Shown here: positions 43,749 to 54,496 of the stretch, piece after piece
Position numbering within the stretch: the first letter of the stretch is position 1
Layout of the letters: each line of letters opens with the position of its first letter
Assembly (NCBI GenBank): GCA_009840735.1
Contig: VXNF01000076.1
Coordinates: 1 to 60,995, forward strand
Source: Acidimicrobiia bacterium
GTDB taxonomy: Bacteria; Actinomycetota; Acidimicrobiia; Acidimicrobiales; CATQHL01
Length of the DNA: 60,995 bases
Reading direction: 5' to 3'
Translations under genes and position numbers: made by a program
The notes under the pieces: model-generated
The model's database searches: none
The model's input: the letters and a program-made list of their open reading frames with translations, nothing else
What the model was told of the DNA's origin: nothing

Positions 43749-45938
43749 ATGGCAGGAAACCAATACGTCACCATCGGCCGCCTCGAGGTGGCCGCCCCGC
43801 TCGAAGCCTTCATCCGCACCGAAGTGGCGCCCGGAACGGGGATCGAACCCGAGGAGTTCTGGGGCGGCTTCGAGGCGATCCTCGCTGACCTCGAGCCCCG
43901 GGCGCGGGAACTTCTGGGCGCCCGCGCTGACCTGCAAACCCAGATCGACCGCTGGCACCTCAAGCGACGCGGCCTGCCCCACGACCCCGACGAGTACGAG
44001 GCTTTCCTGGGGTCCATCGGCTATCTGGCGCCGGCGCCGGAGGCGGTGCGGGTGACGACCGCCGGCGTCGACCCCGAGATCGCCACCGTGGCCGGCCCGC
44101 AGCTTGTGGTGCCGGTGGACAACGCCCGTTACGCGCTGAACGCCGCCAACGCCCGCTGGGGCAGCCTGTACGACGCCCTTTACGGCACCGACGTGATCCC
44201 CGAAGACGACGGCGCCACGCGGGACGGCCCGTACAACCCGGTCCGGGGCGACCGAGTAATCGCCCACGCCCGCGAGCTGCTGGATCGCCACGTCCCGCTG
44301 GCATCCGGTTCGCACGCCGACGCCGTGGCCTACCGGGTGGCGAATGGCTCCCTGGCGGTCGAGCTGGCCGGCGGGAGCAATGCCGGACTGGCGGCCGGAG
44401 CGGAGGTGGCCGGCTACACCGGCGAACCCGGCGACCCCGACTCGGTGCTACTGCGCCGCAACGGCCTAGGAATCGAGATCCTCATCGACCGCGATCATCC
44501 CGTCGGCGCCGTCGACCGCGCCGGCGTGGCCGACATCTGTCTCGAAGCGGCCCTCACCACGATCATGGACCTTGAGGACTCGGTCGCGACAGTGGACGCC
44601 GGCGACAAGGTGCTGGCCTATCGCAACTGGCTGGGCCTCATGCGAGGCGACCTGTCGGCCACCTTCGCCAAGGGAGGGCGGGAGGTGACCCGCACCCTGC
44701 GGGCCGACTCCCCCTACCTCGATCCCGGCGGGAACCCGATGACGCTGCGGCGGCGCAGCGTGATGCTGGTGCGCAACATCGGCCCACACATCGAGACCGA
44801 CATCGTGCGCCTCGACGGCGCTCCGACCATCGAGACGATGCTGGACGCGGCGGTCACCGCCTGGTGCGCCGTGGCTGACCTGGCCGGCGGCGGACCGCAC
44901 CGCAACAGCGCCTCTGGCTCCATCTACGTCGTCAAGCCGAAGATGCACGGACCCGACGAGGCAGCCCTGGCCGGCGAGCTGTTCGGCCGGGTCGAGGACC
45001 TTCTCGGCCTGGCGCGCAACACCCTGAAGATGGGGATCATGGACGAGGAGCGCCGCACGTCGCTGAACCTGGCGGCCTGCATCGCCGCCGCCTCCGAGCG
45101 GGTGATGTTCATCAACACCGGCTTCTTGGACCGCACCGGCGACGACATCCGCACCGCCATGGAGGCGGGGCCGATGATCCCCAAGGCGGAGATCAAGTCG
45201 GCGACCTGGCTGAGGACCTACGAGGACGCAAACGTGGACGTGGGCCTCGCGGCGGGCCTCGTGGGCCGAGGCCAGATCGGCAAAGGAATGTGGACCCGGC
45301 CCGACGACATGGCGGCCATGCTGGCGGAGAAGTCGGCGCATCCGCTCGCCGGCGCCTCCACCGCCTGGGTGCCGTCGCCGACAGCGGCGACGCTGCACGC
45401 CCTGCACTACCTGGAGGTCGACGTGGCGGCCCGCCAGCGCGCCCTCGCCGAGCGCACCCCTGCCCGGGCGCTGGACATGCTGCAGTTCGCCACGCTCCCT
45501 TTGGGCCGGGAACTGACGCCCGCGGAGTTGGCCAGTGAGCTGGAGAACAACGCGCAGGGCATCCTGGGCTACGTCAGCCGCTGGGTCGGCCAGGGGGTGG
45601 GCTGCTCCAAGGTGCCCGACATCAACGACACGGCGCTCATGGAGGACCGGGCGACGCTGCGGATTTCCTCCCAGCACATCGCCAACTGGCTGCACCACGG
45701 CCTGCTGAGCGCCGAGCAGGTCCACGCCACCATGGAGCGCATGGCCGCCGTCGTGGACGCCCAGAACGCCGGCGACCCCGACTACTGGCCGATGAGCCCG
45801 GACCTCGCCGGCAGCATCCCCTACCAGGCCGCCCTGTCGCTGGTCATGGACGGTCTCAACCAACCCAACGGCTACACCGAGTTCATCCTCATCGAGCAGC
45901 GCCGGAGAATGAAAGCGGCGCTGCTCACGCCCGCTTGA
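43749..45938 (+). CDS. glcB: Malate synthase G
   Basis: A 729-residue enzyme that condenses glyoxylate with acetyl-CoA to malate. It has the length of the G isoform. Blocks include [109 protein letters not shown] and [30 protein letters not shown]; the catalytic Asp lies in the last of these. It is divergent from aceA, completing the glyoxylate bypass in 7 kb. Confidence 0.96.
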   Translation: MAGNQYVTIGRLEVAAPLEAFIRTEVAPGTGIEPEEFWGGFEAILADLEPRARELLGARADLQTQIDRWHLKRRGLPHDPDEYEAFLGSIGYLAPAPEAVRVTTAGVDPEIATVAGPQLVVPVDNARYALNAANARWGSLYDALYGTDVIPEDDGATRDGPYNPVRGDRVIAHARELLDRHVPLASGSHADAVAYRVANGSLAVELAGGSNAGLAAGAEVAGYTGEPGDPDSVLLRRNGLGIEILIDRDHPVGAVDRAGVADICLEAALTTIMDLEDSVATVDAGDKVLAYRNWLGLMRGDLSATFAKGGREVTRTLRADSPYLDPGGNPMTLRRRSVMLVRNIGPHIETDIVRLDGAPTIETMLDAAVTAWCAVADLAGGGPHRNSASGSIYVVKPKMHGPDEAALAGELFGRVEDLLGLARNTLKMGIMDEERRTSLNLAACIAAASERVMFINTGFLDRTGDDIRTAMEAGPMIPKAEIKSATWLRTYEDANVDVGLAAGLVGRGQIGKGMWTRPDDMAAMLAEKSAHPLAGASTAWVPSPTAATLHALHYLEVDVAARQRALAERTPARALDMLQFATLPLGRELTPAELASELENNAQGILGYVSRWVGQGVGCSKVPDINDTALMEDRATLRISSQHIANWLHHGLLSAEQVHATMERMAAVVDAQNAGDPDYWPMSPDLAGSIPYQAALSLVMDGLNQPNGYTEFILIEQRRRMKAALLTPA

Positions 45939-45940
45939 AG

Positions 45941-45958
45941 GCCGGCGCCGCGGCCGGC
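45941..45958. terminator. GC hairpin between convergent glcB and ppk2
   Basis: GCCGGC, six bases, GCCGGC: a perfect 6-bp stem filling the 24-bp gap between the two convergent stop codons. It could serve both genes; there is no U-tract. Confidence 0.45.
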
Positions 45959-45962
45959 AGCG

Positions 45963-46808
45963 TCAGTAGATCTCCGGGACGAAGGTCTGGTCGGACTTGG
46001 GCGGGCGGACGTAGCCGACCCGCTGCTGAGGTTCGGGCAGCTCCACCTCCTCCCACGGCAAGAGCTCGTAGGGGATCATCGACAGCAGGTGGGAGATGCA
46101 GTTCAGGCGAGCCGCCTTCTTGGAGTCGGCGTGTACCACGTACCACGGCGCCTGCTTGATGTCGGTGTGCGCGAACAGCGTGTCCTTGGCCTTGGAGAAC
46201 TCCACCCAGCGGGCGCGGCCCTCCAGGTCCATGGGCGACAGCTTCCAGCGCCGCATCGGATCCGACAGCCGGTTCTGGAAGCGGCGCTCCTGCTCGGCGT
46301 CGCTGACGGAGAACCAGTACTTGATCAGGATGATCCCCGACCGCACCAGCATCCGCTCGAACTCCGGGCACGACCGGAGGAACTCCTTGTACTCCTCCTC
46401 GGTGCAGAACCCCATCACCGGCTCGACCAGCCCCCGGTTGTACCAGCTGCGATCGAACAGCACCATCTCGCCCGCCGCCGGCAGCTCGGCCACGTAGCGC
46501 TGGAACCACCACTGGGTCTTCTCGCGGTCGCTGGGCGTGCCCAGGGCAACAACCCGGACAACCCGGGGGTTGAGCCGCTCGGTGATCCGCTTGATGACGC
46601 CGCCCTTGCCGGCCGCGTCGCGGCCCTCGAAGATGACCACCACCTTGAGCCCCTTGAGGCGGATCCAGCGCTGCAGCACCACCAGCTCTTCCTGCAGACG
46701 GGCCAATTCCCGCTCGTAGTCGCGCCGCTTGATCCGCTTGGGCTGCTCAGCCGACGGCTCGTCCGATTCGACGCCGGGGGTCGCATCGAGGATCGGGGCC
46801 GAAGTCAT
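45963..46808 (-). CDS. ppk2: Polyphosphate kinase 2
   Basis: A 281-residue PPK2-family kinase that uses polyphosphate to phosphorylate nucleotides. After a 30-residue acidic head come Walker A FEGRDAAGKGGVIKR, the paired Asp of the family in VLFDRSWYNRGLVEPVMGF, and the lid region RRFQNRLSDPMRRWKLSPMD. One PPK2 domain is present, so it is a class I or III enzyme; class I (GDP or ADP to the triphosphate) is likelier from the length and end. A TACGCT hexamer lies six bases before the ATG. Confidence 0.94.
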   Translation of the reverse strand: MTSAPILDATPGVESDEPSAEQPKRIKRRDYERELARLQEELVVLQRWIRLKGLKVVVIFEGRDAAGKGGVIKRITERLNPRVVRVVALGTPSDREKTQWWFQRYVAELPAAGEMVLFDRSWYNRGLVEPVMGFCTEEEYKEFLRSCPEFERMLVRSGIILIKYWFSVSDAEQERRFQNRLSDPMRRWKLSPMDLEGRARWVEFSKAKDTLFAHTDIKQAPWYVVHADSKKAARLNCISHLLSMIPYELLPWEEVELPEPQQRVGYVRPPKSDQTFVPEIY

Positions 46809-46814
46809 GCGCGA

Positions 46815-46820
46815 AGCGTA
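46815..46820 (-). promoter_or_regulatory. Putative leaderless -10 element, ppk2
   Basis: TACGCT on the minus strand, six bases before the ATG at 46808; no ribosome-binding site between. Confidence 0.45.
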
Positions 46821-46853
46821 TTCCCGCCCGACAACCTGGGCAATCGGCTCGCC

Positions 46854-47321
46854 CTAGGGTTGGTCGCTCAGACGGGCCCGCAGGGCCGCAACCTCTGCCT
46901 CGGCGGCGCGGCGGGCCGCGGCCTCAGCCCCGAGGGCCGCCTCCGCGGCGACGGCTCGCGCCAAGACCTCTTCCCGTTCCTGGCGGGTGTCGTCGGGGTC
47001 GGGCAGCCAGCGGCCGGTGCGGGCGTCGCGCAGGTGCAGGCGGCGCGTCTCGGCGTGCAGGTCTAGGCCGAGCACGTCGCTCCTGCCGCACAGACGGCCG
47101 TCGTCGTCGGGCGCCACGGGGATGCGCTGCCACCTGCCGCCCGCCAGTCGGTCGCCCTGCAGGACGGGGGTGTAGAACTCGCCGCCGGTGGGGTCGAAGC
47201 GCCAGTACTCACTGACGCCGACCTCCAGGTAGATGGCGGGCTTGTCGAACAGGTCCTTCTGCCAGGTGCCGTCGGAGGCGATCTCCAACACGAACTCGGG
47301 CGGCCCGCCCGCCGCTCTGAC
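46854..47321 (-). pseudogene. Uma2-family (DUF820) nuclease gene lacking its 5' part
   Basis: The frame opens after a TGA at 47322-47324 with VRAAGGPPEFVLEIASDGTWQK, the middle of a Uma2 domain, and continues with DKPAIYLEVGVSEYWRFDPTGG. The normal first 60-80 residues, which include part of the PD-(D/E)XK core, are missing. The C-terminal 50 residues form an Ala/Glu/Arg coiled coil common in this family. A GTG at 47291 could in principle start a shorter product. The 145 bp upstream to the kynA gene hold no recognisable missing part. Confidence 0.75.
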
Positions 47322-47466
47322 TCAAACCCACAGCCTAACCCGACCAGCCCGCCGCGGATCGCACTTGTTGTTTCCATATTTGAAAGATGATTCCATGAGT
47401 ATCAATCATTGTCACTGGATCTGCTAAGTCGATCTGCGACGCCTCGCTGCGGCCGGGACGCGTGCT

Positions 47467-48270
47467 TCAGAAGGACGCCCGGATGGCCCAGAGATCGGGA
47501 AAGGCGGGGCGCATGATCGTGGTGCGCAGATAGGTGGCCCCGTCGGAGCCGCCCGTGCCCTCTTTGGTGCCGATCGTGCGCTGGACCATCATCACATGCC
47601 GGTAGCGCCACTCCATGAAACCCTCGTCGAAGTCGGTGAGGAGCTCGCAGATCTCCAGCAGCGCCGGCTCGGACCGGTAGATCTCCAAGAGCGTGTCCTG
47701 GACCTGCGGCGAGGGTGCCTGGGGGGCCGTGACGTCGCGTTCGAGGACCGAGGCGGGGATGGCAAAGCCCTTCCTGGCGAGGAACCGCACGAAGGCGTCC
47801 CAGAGCGTCGGCGCCCCCAGCCTGCGCTCGAGCCGACGGAGAGTGTCCGCATCGCTGTCGAGGTGTTCGAGATGGGACGCCTCGAACTGGCCCAGCAGGA
47901 TCTCGATCTCCCGGAACTGGGCGGACTGGAACCCGCTGGCGTTCGCCAGGAACGGTCGGAAGGAAGCGAACTCCAGCGGGGTCATGGTCTCCAGAACGTC
48001 GATCTGGGCGACGAGGGTCTTGAGGATCTTGAGCACGCGCTTCAGCTGGTGAGCGCCTCGGGACGGCGCGTCGGCGTCGAGGTGGGCGCATAGCGCGTCG
48101 AGCTCGTGCAGGACCTGCTTGAACCAAAGCTCGTAAACCTGGTGGACGACGATGAACAGCGTCTCGTCGTGTTCGGGCGCCCCGGTCTCGGGATCCACTG
48201 AGCGGCACCGCTGCAGCGACAGCAGCTCGGGGATCCGCAGGTACGACCCGTAGGTGAGGGTGCCGCTCAC
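47467..48270 (-). CDS. kynA: Tryptophan 2,3-dioxygenase
   Basis: A 267-residue haem enzyme that opens the indole ring of L-tryptophan to N-formylkynurenine. TYGSYLRIPELLSLQ and DETLFIVVHQVYELWFKQVLHELD contain the substrate-binding His and Arg-side residues; the haem ligand is the His of EWRYRHVMMVQRTIG, followed by TGGSDGATYLRTTI. The GTG at 48270 has GGGAGGA five bases upstream. It is the last gene of the operon, 13 bp after kmo, although it acts first in the pathway. Confidence 0.96.
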   Translation of the reverse strand: MSGTLTYGSYLRIPELLSLQRCRSVDPETGAPEHDETLFIVVHQVYELWFKQVLHELDALCAHLDADAPSRGAHQLKRVLKILKTLVAQIDVLETMTPLEFASFRPFLANASGFQSAQFREIEILLGQFEASHLEHLDSDADTLRRLERRLGAPTLWDAFVRFLARKGFAIPASVLERDVTAPQAPSPQVQDTLLEIYRSEPALLEICELLTDFDEGFMEWRYRHVMMVQRTIGTKEGTGGSDGATYLRTTIMRPAFPDLWAIRASF

Positions 48271-48283
48271 GGGTGTCCTCCCT

Positions 48284-49687
48284 TCACACCGCGAGGGCGT
48301 CGAGCCTCGCGACGGGGTCGAGCTGGGGCAGTGGCGCAAGCTCGGCGACGAGTTCGGACGCCCGACACATATCGACCTCGGCGAGCGACGCCTTGCCCGC
48401 CGTGAGTTCGCCCAGGATCTCGGCCTGTCGGGCGGCCCGGGCCGCGGCCTCGACGTACGGCATCGTCGAGAACATCACCATGTTGTAGCGCGGGCTCACA
48501 CGCTCGGGATACCGCCGCTGGAGCTCCAAGGCCAGCTTGCGGCGGATCAGATAGTCGGGGTCGATCACGCCGGCACGCATCTCGTGGTAGTTGTCCAGCG
48601 CCATGTCCGCGATGGCATCGGCGTTCGGCTTTCGCTCCGCCTCGAAGGCTGCGAAGGCGGCCGCAACGTCGTCGGGGCGCTCACGGAGATGGCGGTCGAG
48701 GGCGCGCGCCGACTCCATGGCCAGGTTCATGCCTTGGCCGTGGAAGGGCACGATGGCGTGAGCCGCATCGCCGACGAGCACGGCCCTGTCCTCCAGCGAC
48801 CAGCCACGGCACCGCATCGTGGCAAGCCGGCCGGCGGGGTTGGCGAGGAACTGCCCGGTGAGGTCGGGAACCGTCGACGCGAGGTCGGGGCACTCCCGCT
48901 TGAAGAACATCGACACGGATTCGGAGTCGGCCAGCGACGCGAAGCTCACTTCGCCGACCTGGGGCGCGAACAGGGTGGCGGTGAAGTCGCCTTCAGGGTT
49001 GGCGAGAGCGATCAGCATCAACTCCCGCCGTGGCCAGATGTGCAGTGCGTGGGGGTCGAGCCGGAAGCCACCGCCGTCGGCGGGGGGTATCTCCAACTCC
49101 TTGTAGCTGTGGTCCAGCCAGCTGACCTCGGCAGTGCCCCCGTTGGCGGCGACGACGGCCCGGCGGACCTCCGAACCGGCCCCGTCGGCGCCGAAGAGGG
49201 TGCCGAACCGCTCGATGCGTTCGACGCCGTCGGGCCCCGCCACGGCGAGAGTGCCAGCCCTCAGGTCGACCGCGCGCACGGAGCTCTCGAAGGAGATGTC
49301 CACCCGGCCGGTGACCTCGGCTGCGTCGAGGAGGATGGCGTTTAGCCCGCGCCGCGACACGGAGTGGATGACCTCGTGGGCATGCGTGCCGTAGGGCTGC
49401 AGCGCAGGTGGCGACGAGTCCCCGGCATGGATCATCCGGCCCCTCATGGGGATCGTGATGGCGTCGACCCGCCCGATCACCCCGACGTCGACCAGCGGGA
49501 CGATCCCGCGGGTCGCCAAGGCGAGGTTGATGGATCGCCCGGCGGGGACCGCGGCCCGGCGGATGTCCGGGCGGGCCTCGTAGACCGTCACGTCGCATCC
49601 CTTCCGGGCCAGGTAGATCGCCGTCAGGGCACCGGCCGGCCCGGCGCCGACGACGACGATGGGGCCGCGCTCGCCGAGCGCGCTCAT
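48284..49687 (-). CDS. kmo: Kynurenine 3-monooxygenase
   Basis: A 467-residue FAD monooxygenase that hydroxylates kynurenine. The FAD fold is VVVGAGPAGALTAIYLARKG, followed by RSINLALATRG, a KMO signature, VIHSVSRRGLNAILLDAAE, and the second FAD motif LVGDAAHAIVPFHGQGMNLAMESA. The C-terminal region (LDNYHEMRAGVIDPDYLIRRKLALELQRRYP) is the family's conserved end. It overlaps kynU by 4 bp. Confidence 0.95.
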   Translation of the reverse strand: MSALGERGPIVVVGAGPAGALTAIYLARKGCDVTVYEARPDIRRAAVPAGRSINLALATRGIVPLVDVGVIGRVDAITIPMRGRMIHAGDSSPPALQPYGTHAHEVIHSVSRRGLNAILLDAAEVTGRVDISFESSVRAVDLRAGTLAVAGPDGVERIERFGTLFGADGAGSEVRRAVVAANGGTAEVSWLDHSYKELEIPPADGGGFRLDPHALHIWPRRELMLIALANPEGDFTATLFAPQVGEVSFASLADSESVSMFFKRECPDLASTVPDLTGQFLANPAGRLATMRCRGWSLEDRAVLVGDAAHAIVPFHGQGMNLAMESARALDRHLRERPDDVAAAFAAFEAERKPNADAIADMALDNYHEMRAGVIDPDYLIRRKLALELQRRYPERVSPRYNMVMFSTMPYVEAAARAARQAEILGELTAGKASLAEVDMCRASELVAELAPLPQLDPVARLDALAV

Positions 49688-50988
49688 CGAGCCGCCTCGG
49701 CGAGCGCGCCGTCCAGGACGCCGACGAAGCGCCGGATGTCAGCGAAGCTGTTGTAGAGGGGCACGGGCGCGACGCGGATCACGTCGGGTGACCGCCAGTC
49801 GCAGGCCACATCGGCGTCCTTCAGCGCCTCGTACACAGCGCGGCCTTCGACGCCGGGCACCCGGACCCGCAGCGAGTGCTGGCAGCCGCGCTCGGCTAGG
49901 TCCACGGGCGTGATGCTCTCAATCCGGTCGTCGAGCACCTCGGCGAGCAGGTAGTCCAGGTACCGGATCTGCTGTTGGGACTTGGCGCGCAGCGCCGCCA
50001 CGCCCCCGGCCGCATCGAAGACGTCCAGCGACGCCCGCAGCGGCGCCATGGCGAGGATCGGCGGGTTGGAGAGCTGCCACGACTCGACGGTGGGAATCGG
50101 GTCGAACACCGTGGCCATCTCGAAGCGGATGGCCTTGCGCTGCCCCCACCAGCCCAGGAGCTTGGGGAGCGAACGATCCCGCACATGCCGCTCGTGGACG
50201 AAGGCGCCGCCGACCGCGCCGGGGCCGGCGTTGAGGTACTTGTAGCTGCACCAGACCGCGAAGTCCACGTTCCAGTCGTGCAGCGCCAGCGGGACGTTGC
50301 CGACGGCGTGGGCCAGGTCGAAGCCGACCCGGGCGCCGGCCTCCTGCGCGACGGCGGTGATCTCCGCCATCGGGAGCACCTGGCCGGTGTAGTACTGCAC
50401 GCCGGGGAGCAGGACCAGCGCCAACTCGCCGCCGTGGCCCGCGATGAGGTCCAACAGGTCCCCGCTGCGCAGCGTCTCCTCGCCGGGGCGCGGTCGGGCC
50501 AGTACCAACGACTCGGCCGGGTCGCCGCCGCGCTGGCGGATCTGACTCTCGACGGCGAAATGGTCGCTGGGGAAGGCGTGCTCCTCGATGAGGATCTTGT
50601 GCCGATCCGCGGTCGGCTCGTAGAAACTCACCGTCAGCAGGTGCAGGTTCACCGTCAGGGAGTTCATGGCCACGACCTCGTGCGGGCGCCCGCCGACGAG
50701 TCGCGCCAGTGGCTCGGTCAGCAACTCGTGATTCGGCGCCCACGCCGACTCCCCGGCAACGTGCCCGGCCACCCCGAGGCGGGCCCAGCGTTCCAGTTCC
50801 GCTTGCACCGCTCCGACGGCTGCTCGAGGCGCCGCCCCCAGCGAGTTGCCAGCCAGATAGATCTGCGGCGAGCCGTCGCGGCCAACCGGAAGACAGAACT
50901 CGTCGCGGAAGGGCGCCAGCGGATCGCCGGCGTCGAGGGCCGCTGCGGTCTCGGCACCGGTGGTGAGCGAGATGTCCGGACCGGTCAT
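49684..50988 (-). CDS. kynU: Kynureninase
   Basis: A 434-residue PLP enzyme that splits 3-hydroxykynurenine into 3-hydroxyanthranilate and alanine. IYLAGNSLGAAPR lies near the N-terminus, MNSLTVNLHLLTVSFY and DLAHAVGNVPLALHDWNVDFAVWCSYKYLNAGPG carry the cofactor site with the Schiff-base lysine in SYKYLNAGPG. It overlaps kmo by 4 bp and follows haaO by 91 bp, the largest gap in the operon. Confidence 0.96.
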   Translation of the reverse strand: MTGPDISLTTGAETAAALDAGDPLAPFRDEFCLPVGRDGSPQIYLAGNSLGAAPRAAVGAVQAELERWARLGVAGHVAGESAWAPNHELLTEPLARLVGGRPHEVVAMNSLTVNLHLLTVSFYEPTADRHKILIEEHAFPSDHFAVESQIRQRGGDPAESLVLARPRPGEETLRSGDLLDLIAGHGGELALVLLPGVQYYTGQVLPMAEITAVAQEAGARVGFDLAHAVGNVPLALHDWNVDFAVWCSYKYLNAGPGAVGGAFVHERHVRDRSLPKLLGWWGQRKAIRFEMATVFDPIPTVESWQLSNPPILAMAPLRASLDVFDAAGGVAALRAKSQQQIRYLDYLLAEVLDDRIESITPVDLAERGCQHSLRVRVPGVEGRAVYEALKDADVACDWRSPDVIRVAPVPLYNSFADIRRFVGVLDGALAEAAR

Positions 50989-51079
50989 GGCTCCGAGAGC
51001 AACCGGTCGCAGGCGTCCGGTTGGCCGGAGAGAGCCCGCAGCCGGCGGGACTTCGCAGGTGCTCGGGACATCTCGGGCC

Positions 51080-52631
<1,552 letters not shown>

Positions 52632-52653
52632 GGGCGGCGGACAGCTCCCCGGG

Positions 52654-54090
52654 CTAGACGATCTCGATGCTGTGTGACACGTTCTTGACGACCATGTAGT
52701 GGTGCAGGCCCTCGACGCCGCCCTCGCGGCCGTAGCCGCTGGACTTCACGCCGCCGAAGGGCGTCTCCGGCACCGACGCCTCCAGCGTGTTGATCGAGAG
52801 GTTCCCCGCCTCGACCCGCTCGACCATGCGGTCCACGTAGTCGGCGCGGTTGGTGAACCCGTAGGCGGCCAGCCCGTAGGGCACCGAGTTGGCGCAGTCG
52901 ATGGCCTCATCCAGCGACCCCACCGGGTTCACCACAGCCAACGGCCCGAACGGCTCTACTTGCATGACCCGGGCGTCGGCGGGCACCTCGGCCAGCACGG
53001 TGGGCTGGAAGAAGTAGCCGGAGGTCCCGATCCTCTCCCCGCCCGTGGTGACTGTGGCACCCCTCTCGCGTGCATCCGCCACGAGCTCGGTCAGCGCCGC
53101 TACCCGGCGGTCGTTGGCGAGCGGACCCATCTCGACGCCTGGCTCCATGCCGTCGCCGACCACCGTCGCCGCGGCGCGCTCGGTGAAGACGTCGAGGAAC
53201 TCCTCGAAGATGGTCTCATGCACGAAGAACCGCGTCGGCGACGTACACACCTGGCCGGCGTTGCGCATCTTGCGCACCGCCGAACTTACCGCCGCGGCCC
53301 GCGCGTCGGTGTCCTCGCAGACGATCACGGGCGCGTGCCCGCCGAGCTCCATCAGCACCGGGGTCATCGCCTCGGCGGCCAGCGCGCTGAGGCGCCGCCC
53401 GACCGCCGTCGAGCCGGTGAAGGCGACCAGCCGGATCACCTCGTGGGGGATCAGATGCTCCGATATCTCCGACGGCACGCCGAAGACCAGGTTCAGCACA
53501 CCGGGCGGCAGGCCCGCATCGGCGAACGCTCGGGCGATGTGCATGGCGCCCGCCGGGGTCTCCTCGGACGGCTTGAGGATGATGGAGCAGCCGGCTGCCA
53601 CCGCACCTGCCACTTTGCGGGCCGGCTGGCTCATCGGGAAGTTCCACGGCGACAAGGCCGCCACCGAACCGATGGGCTGCCGCTGGACGATGTAGTGGAC
53701 GCCCGGCCCGCTGGGGATGACGCGCCCGTAGGCGCGGACCGCCTCGCCGGCGTCCCACTCGAAGAACTCGCAGCCTCGGATGACCTCGAGGCGGGCCTGG
53801 CGGTAGGGCTTGCCGTGCTCGAGGGTGATGTCGCGGGCGATCTCGTCCTGGCGGCGGCGCAGGAGAGCCGCAGCGGCCCGCAGAATGCCAGCGCGATCCC
53901 GCGGGGCGGTTGCGCGCCAGACCTTGAACCCCTTGGCGGCCGCCTCGAGGGCATCGTCCAGGTCCTGCCGCCCGGCGCAGGACACCCGACCGATGACCTG
54001 CTCATTCGCCGGGTTCACCACCGGCAGGCTGTCCGCCGTCTCTCGCCAGGTGCCGTCGATGAAAAGTCCGACGTCGGGGTGGCTGCTCAT
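52654..54090 (-). CDS. NAD(P)-dependent aldehyde dehydrogenase (possible 2-aminomuconate semialdehyde dehydrogenase)
   Basis: A 478-residue ALDH. SPWNFPMSQPARKVAGAVAAGCSIILKPSEETP and FTGSTAVGRRL bind the cofactor, Glu in VLMELGGHAP activates the nucleophile, and the catalytic Cys is in NAGQVCTSPTRF. The C-terminal PFGGVKSSGYGREGG is standard. By sequence it resembles succinate-semialdehyde dehydrogenases; in this operon oxidation of a muconate semialdehyde derived from ACMS is the more sensible role. It follows a small lipoprotein gene by 10 bp. Confidence 0.88.
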   Translation of the reverse strand: MSSHPDVGLFIDGTWRETADSLPVVNPANEQVIGRVSCAGRQDLDDALEAAAKGFKVWRATAPRDRAGILRAAAALLRRRQDEIARDITLEHGKPYRQARLEVIRGCEFFEWDAGEAVRAYGRVIPSGPGVHYIVQRQPIGSVAALSPWNFPMSQPARKVAGAVAAGCSIILKPSEETPAGAMHIARAFADAGLPPGVLNLVFGVPSEISEHLIPHEVIRLVAFTGSTAVGRRLSALAAEAMTPVLMELGGHAPVIVCEDTDARAAAVSSAVRKMRNAGQVCTSPTRFFVHETIFEEFLDVFTERAAATVVGDGMEPGVEMGPLANDRRVAALTELVADARERGATVTTGGERIGTSGYFFQPTVLAEVPADARVMQVEPFGPLAVVNPVGSLDEAIDCANSVPYGLAAYGFTNRADYVDRMVERVEAGNLSINTLEASVPETPFGGVKSSGYGREGGVEGLHHYMVVKNVSHSIEIV

Positions 54091-54100
54091 CGTGGCAACC

Positions 54101-54496
54101 TCAATTCCTGATTTGGATCGTCGCCAACTCGATGCTGCAGGACAGCACCAGATCTTCGATGGGGGGATCCGGCACCACCGAGAACGGACGAGTCGAACCC
54201 GCCTCGACGGCGACAGTCGTCGTCCCCCGGCCGAGCGGCTCGGCGCCGAAACCTTGGAAGATCACGCCGATTGTGGCCTCCAGCGGTTCAGTGGCCTCAG
54301 TACGGACCTCGCCGTCCCAGCCACCCTCGGTGCAGGTGCCCAGGTTGACGAACTCGGTCAGCTCACGCAGCGAGGCTTCGTCGGTCGCATCGGGGGCCGT
54401 TTGCGGCGCGGCCTCCGGCAGCCGGAGGCACGCGGTCAACAGGACGCCCACGAGGACCGCCAGTCCGAGAACCGAGGCCACCGCTCGCTCAGTCAT
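54101..54496 (-). CDS. Small lipoprotein of unknown function in the kyn operon
   Basis: A 131-residue secreted protein. A hydrophobic signal (LGLAVLVGVLLTAC) ends in a lipobox, with Cys as the lipidated residue. The mature part has no recognised domain; it contains two further cysteines (GTCTEGGW and LSCSIEL) that could form a disulfide in a beta-rich fold. The ATG at 54496 overlaps the end of the transporter gene by 8 bp, so its amount is tied to the transporter and it may be an accessory of it. Confidence 0.7.
   Translation of the reverse strand: MTERAVASVLGLAVLVGVLLTACLRLPEAAPQTAPDATDEASLRELTEFVNLGTCTEGGWDGEVRTEATEPLEATIGVIFQGFGAEPLGRGTTTVAVEAGSTRPFSVVPDPPIEDLVLSCSIELATIQIRN

Noticed and set aside
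50989-51079. Promoter or hairpin in the 91-bp gap between haaO and kynU
   Set aside because: Only a short CCGG-TTGG-CCGG word was seen, too weak to support an internal promoter or terminator.
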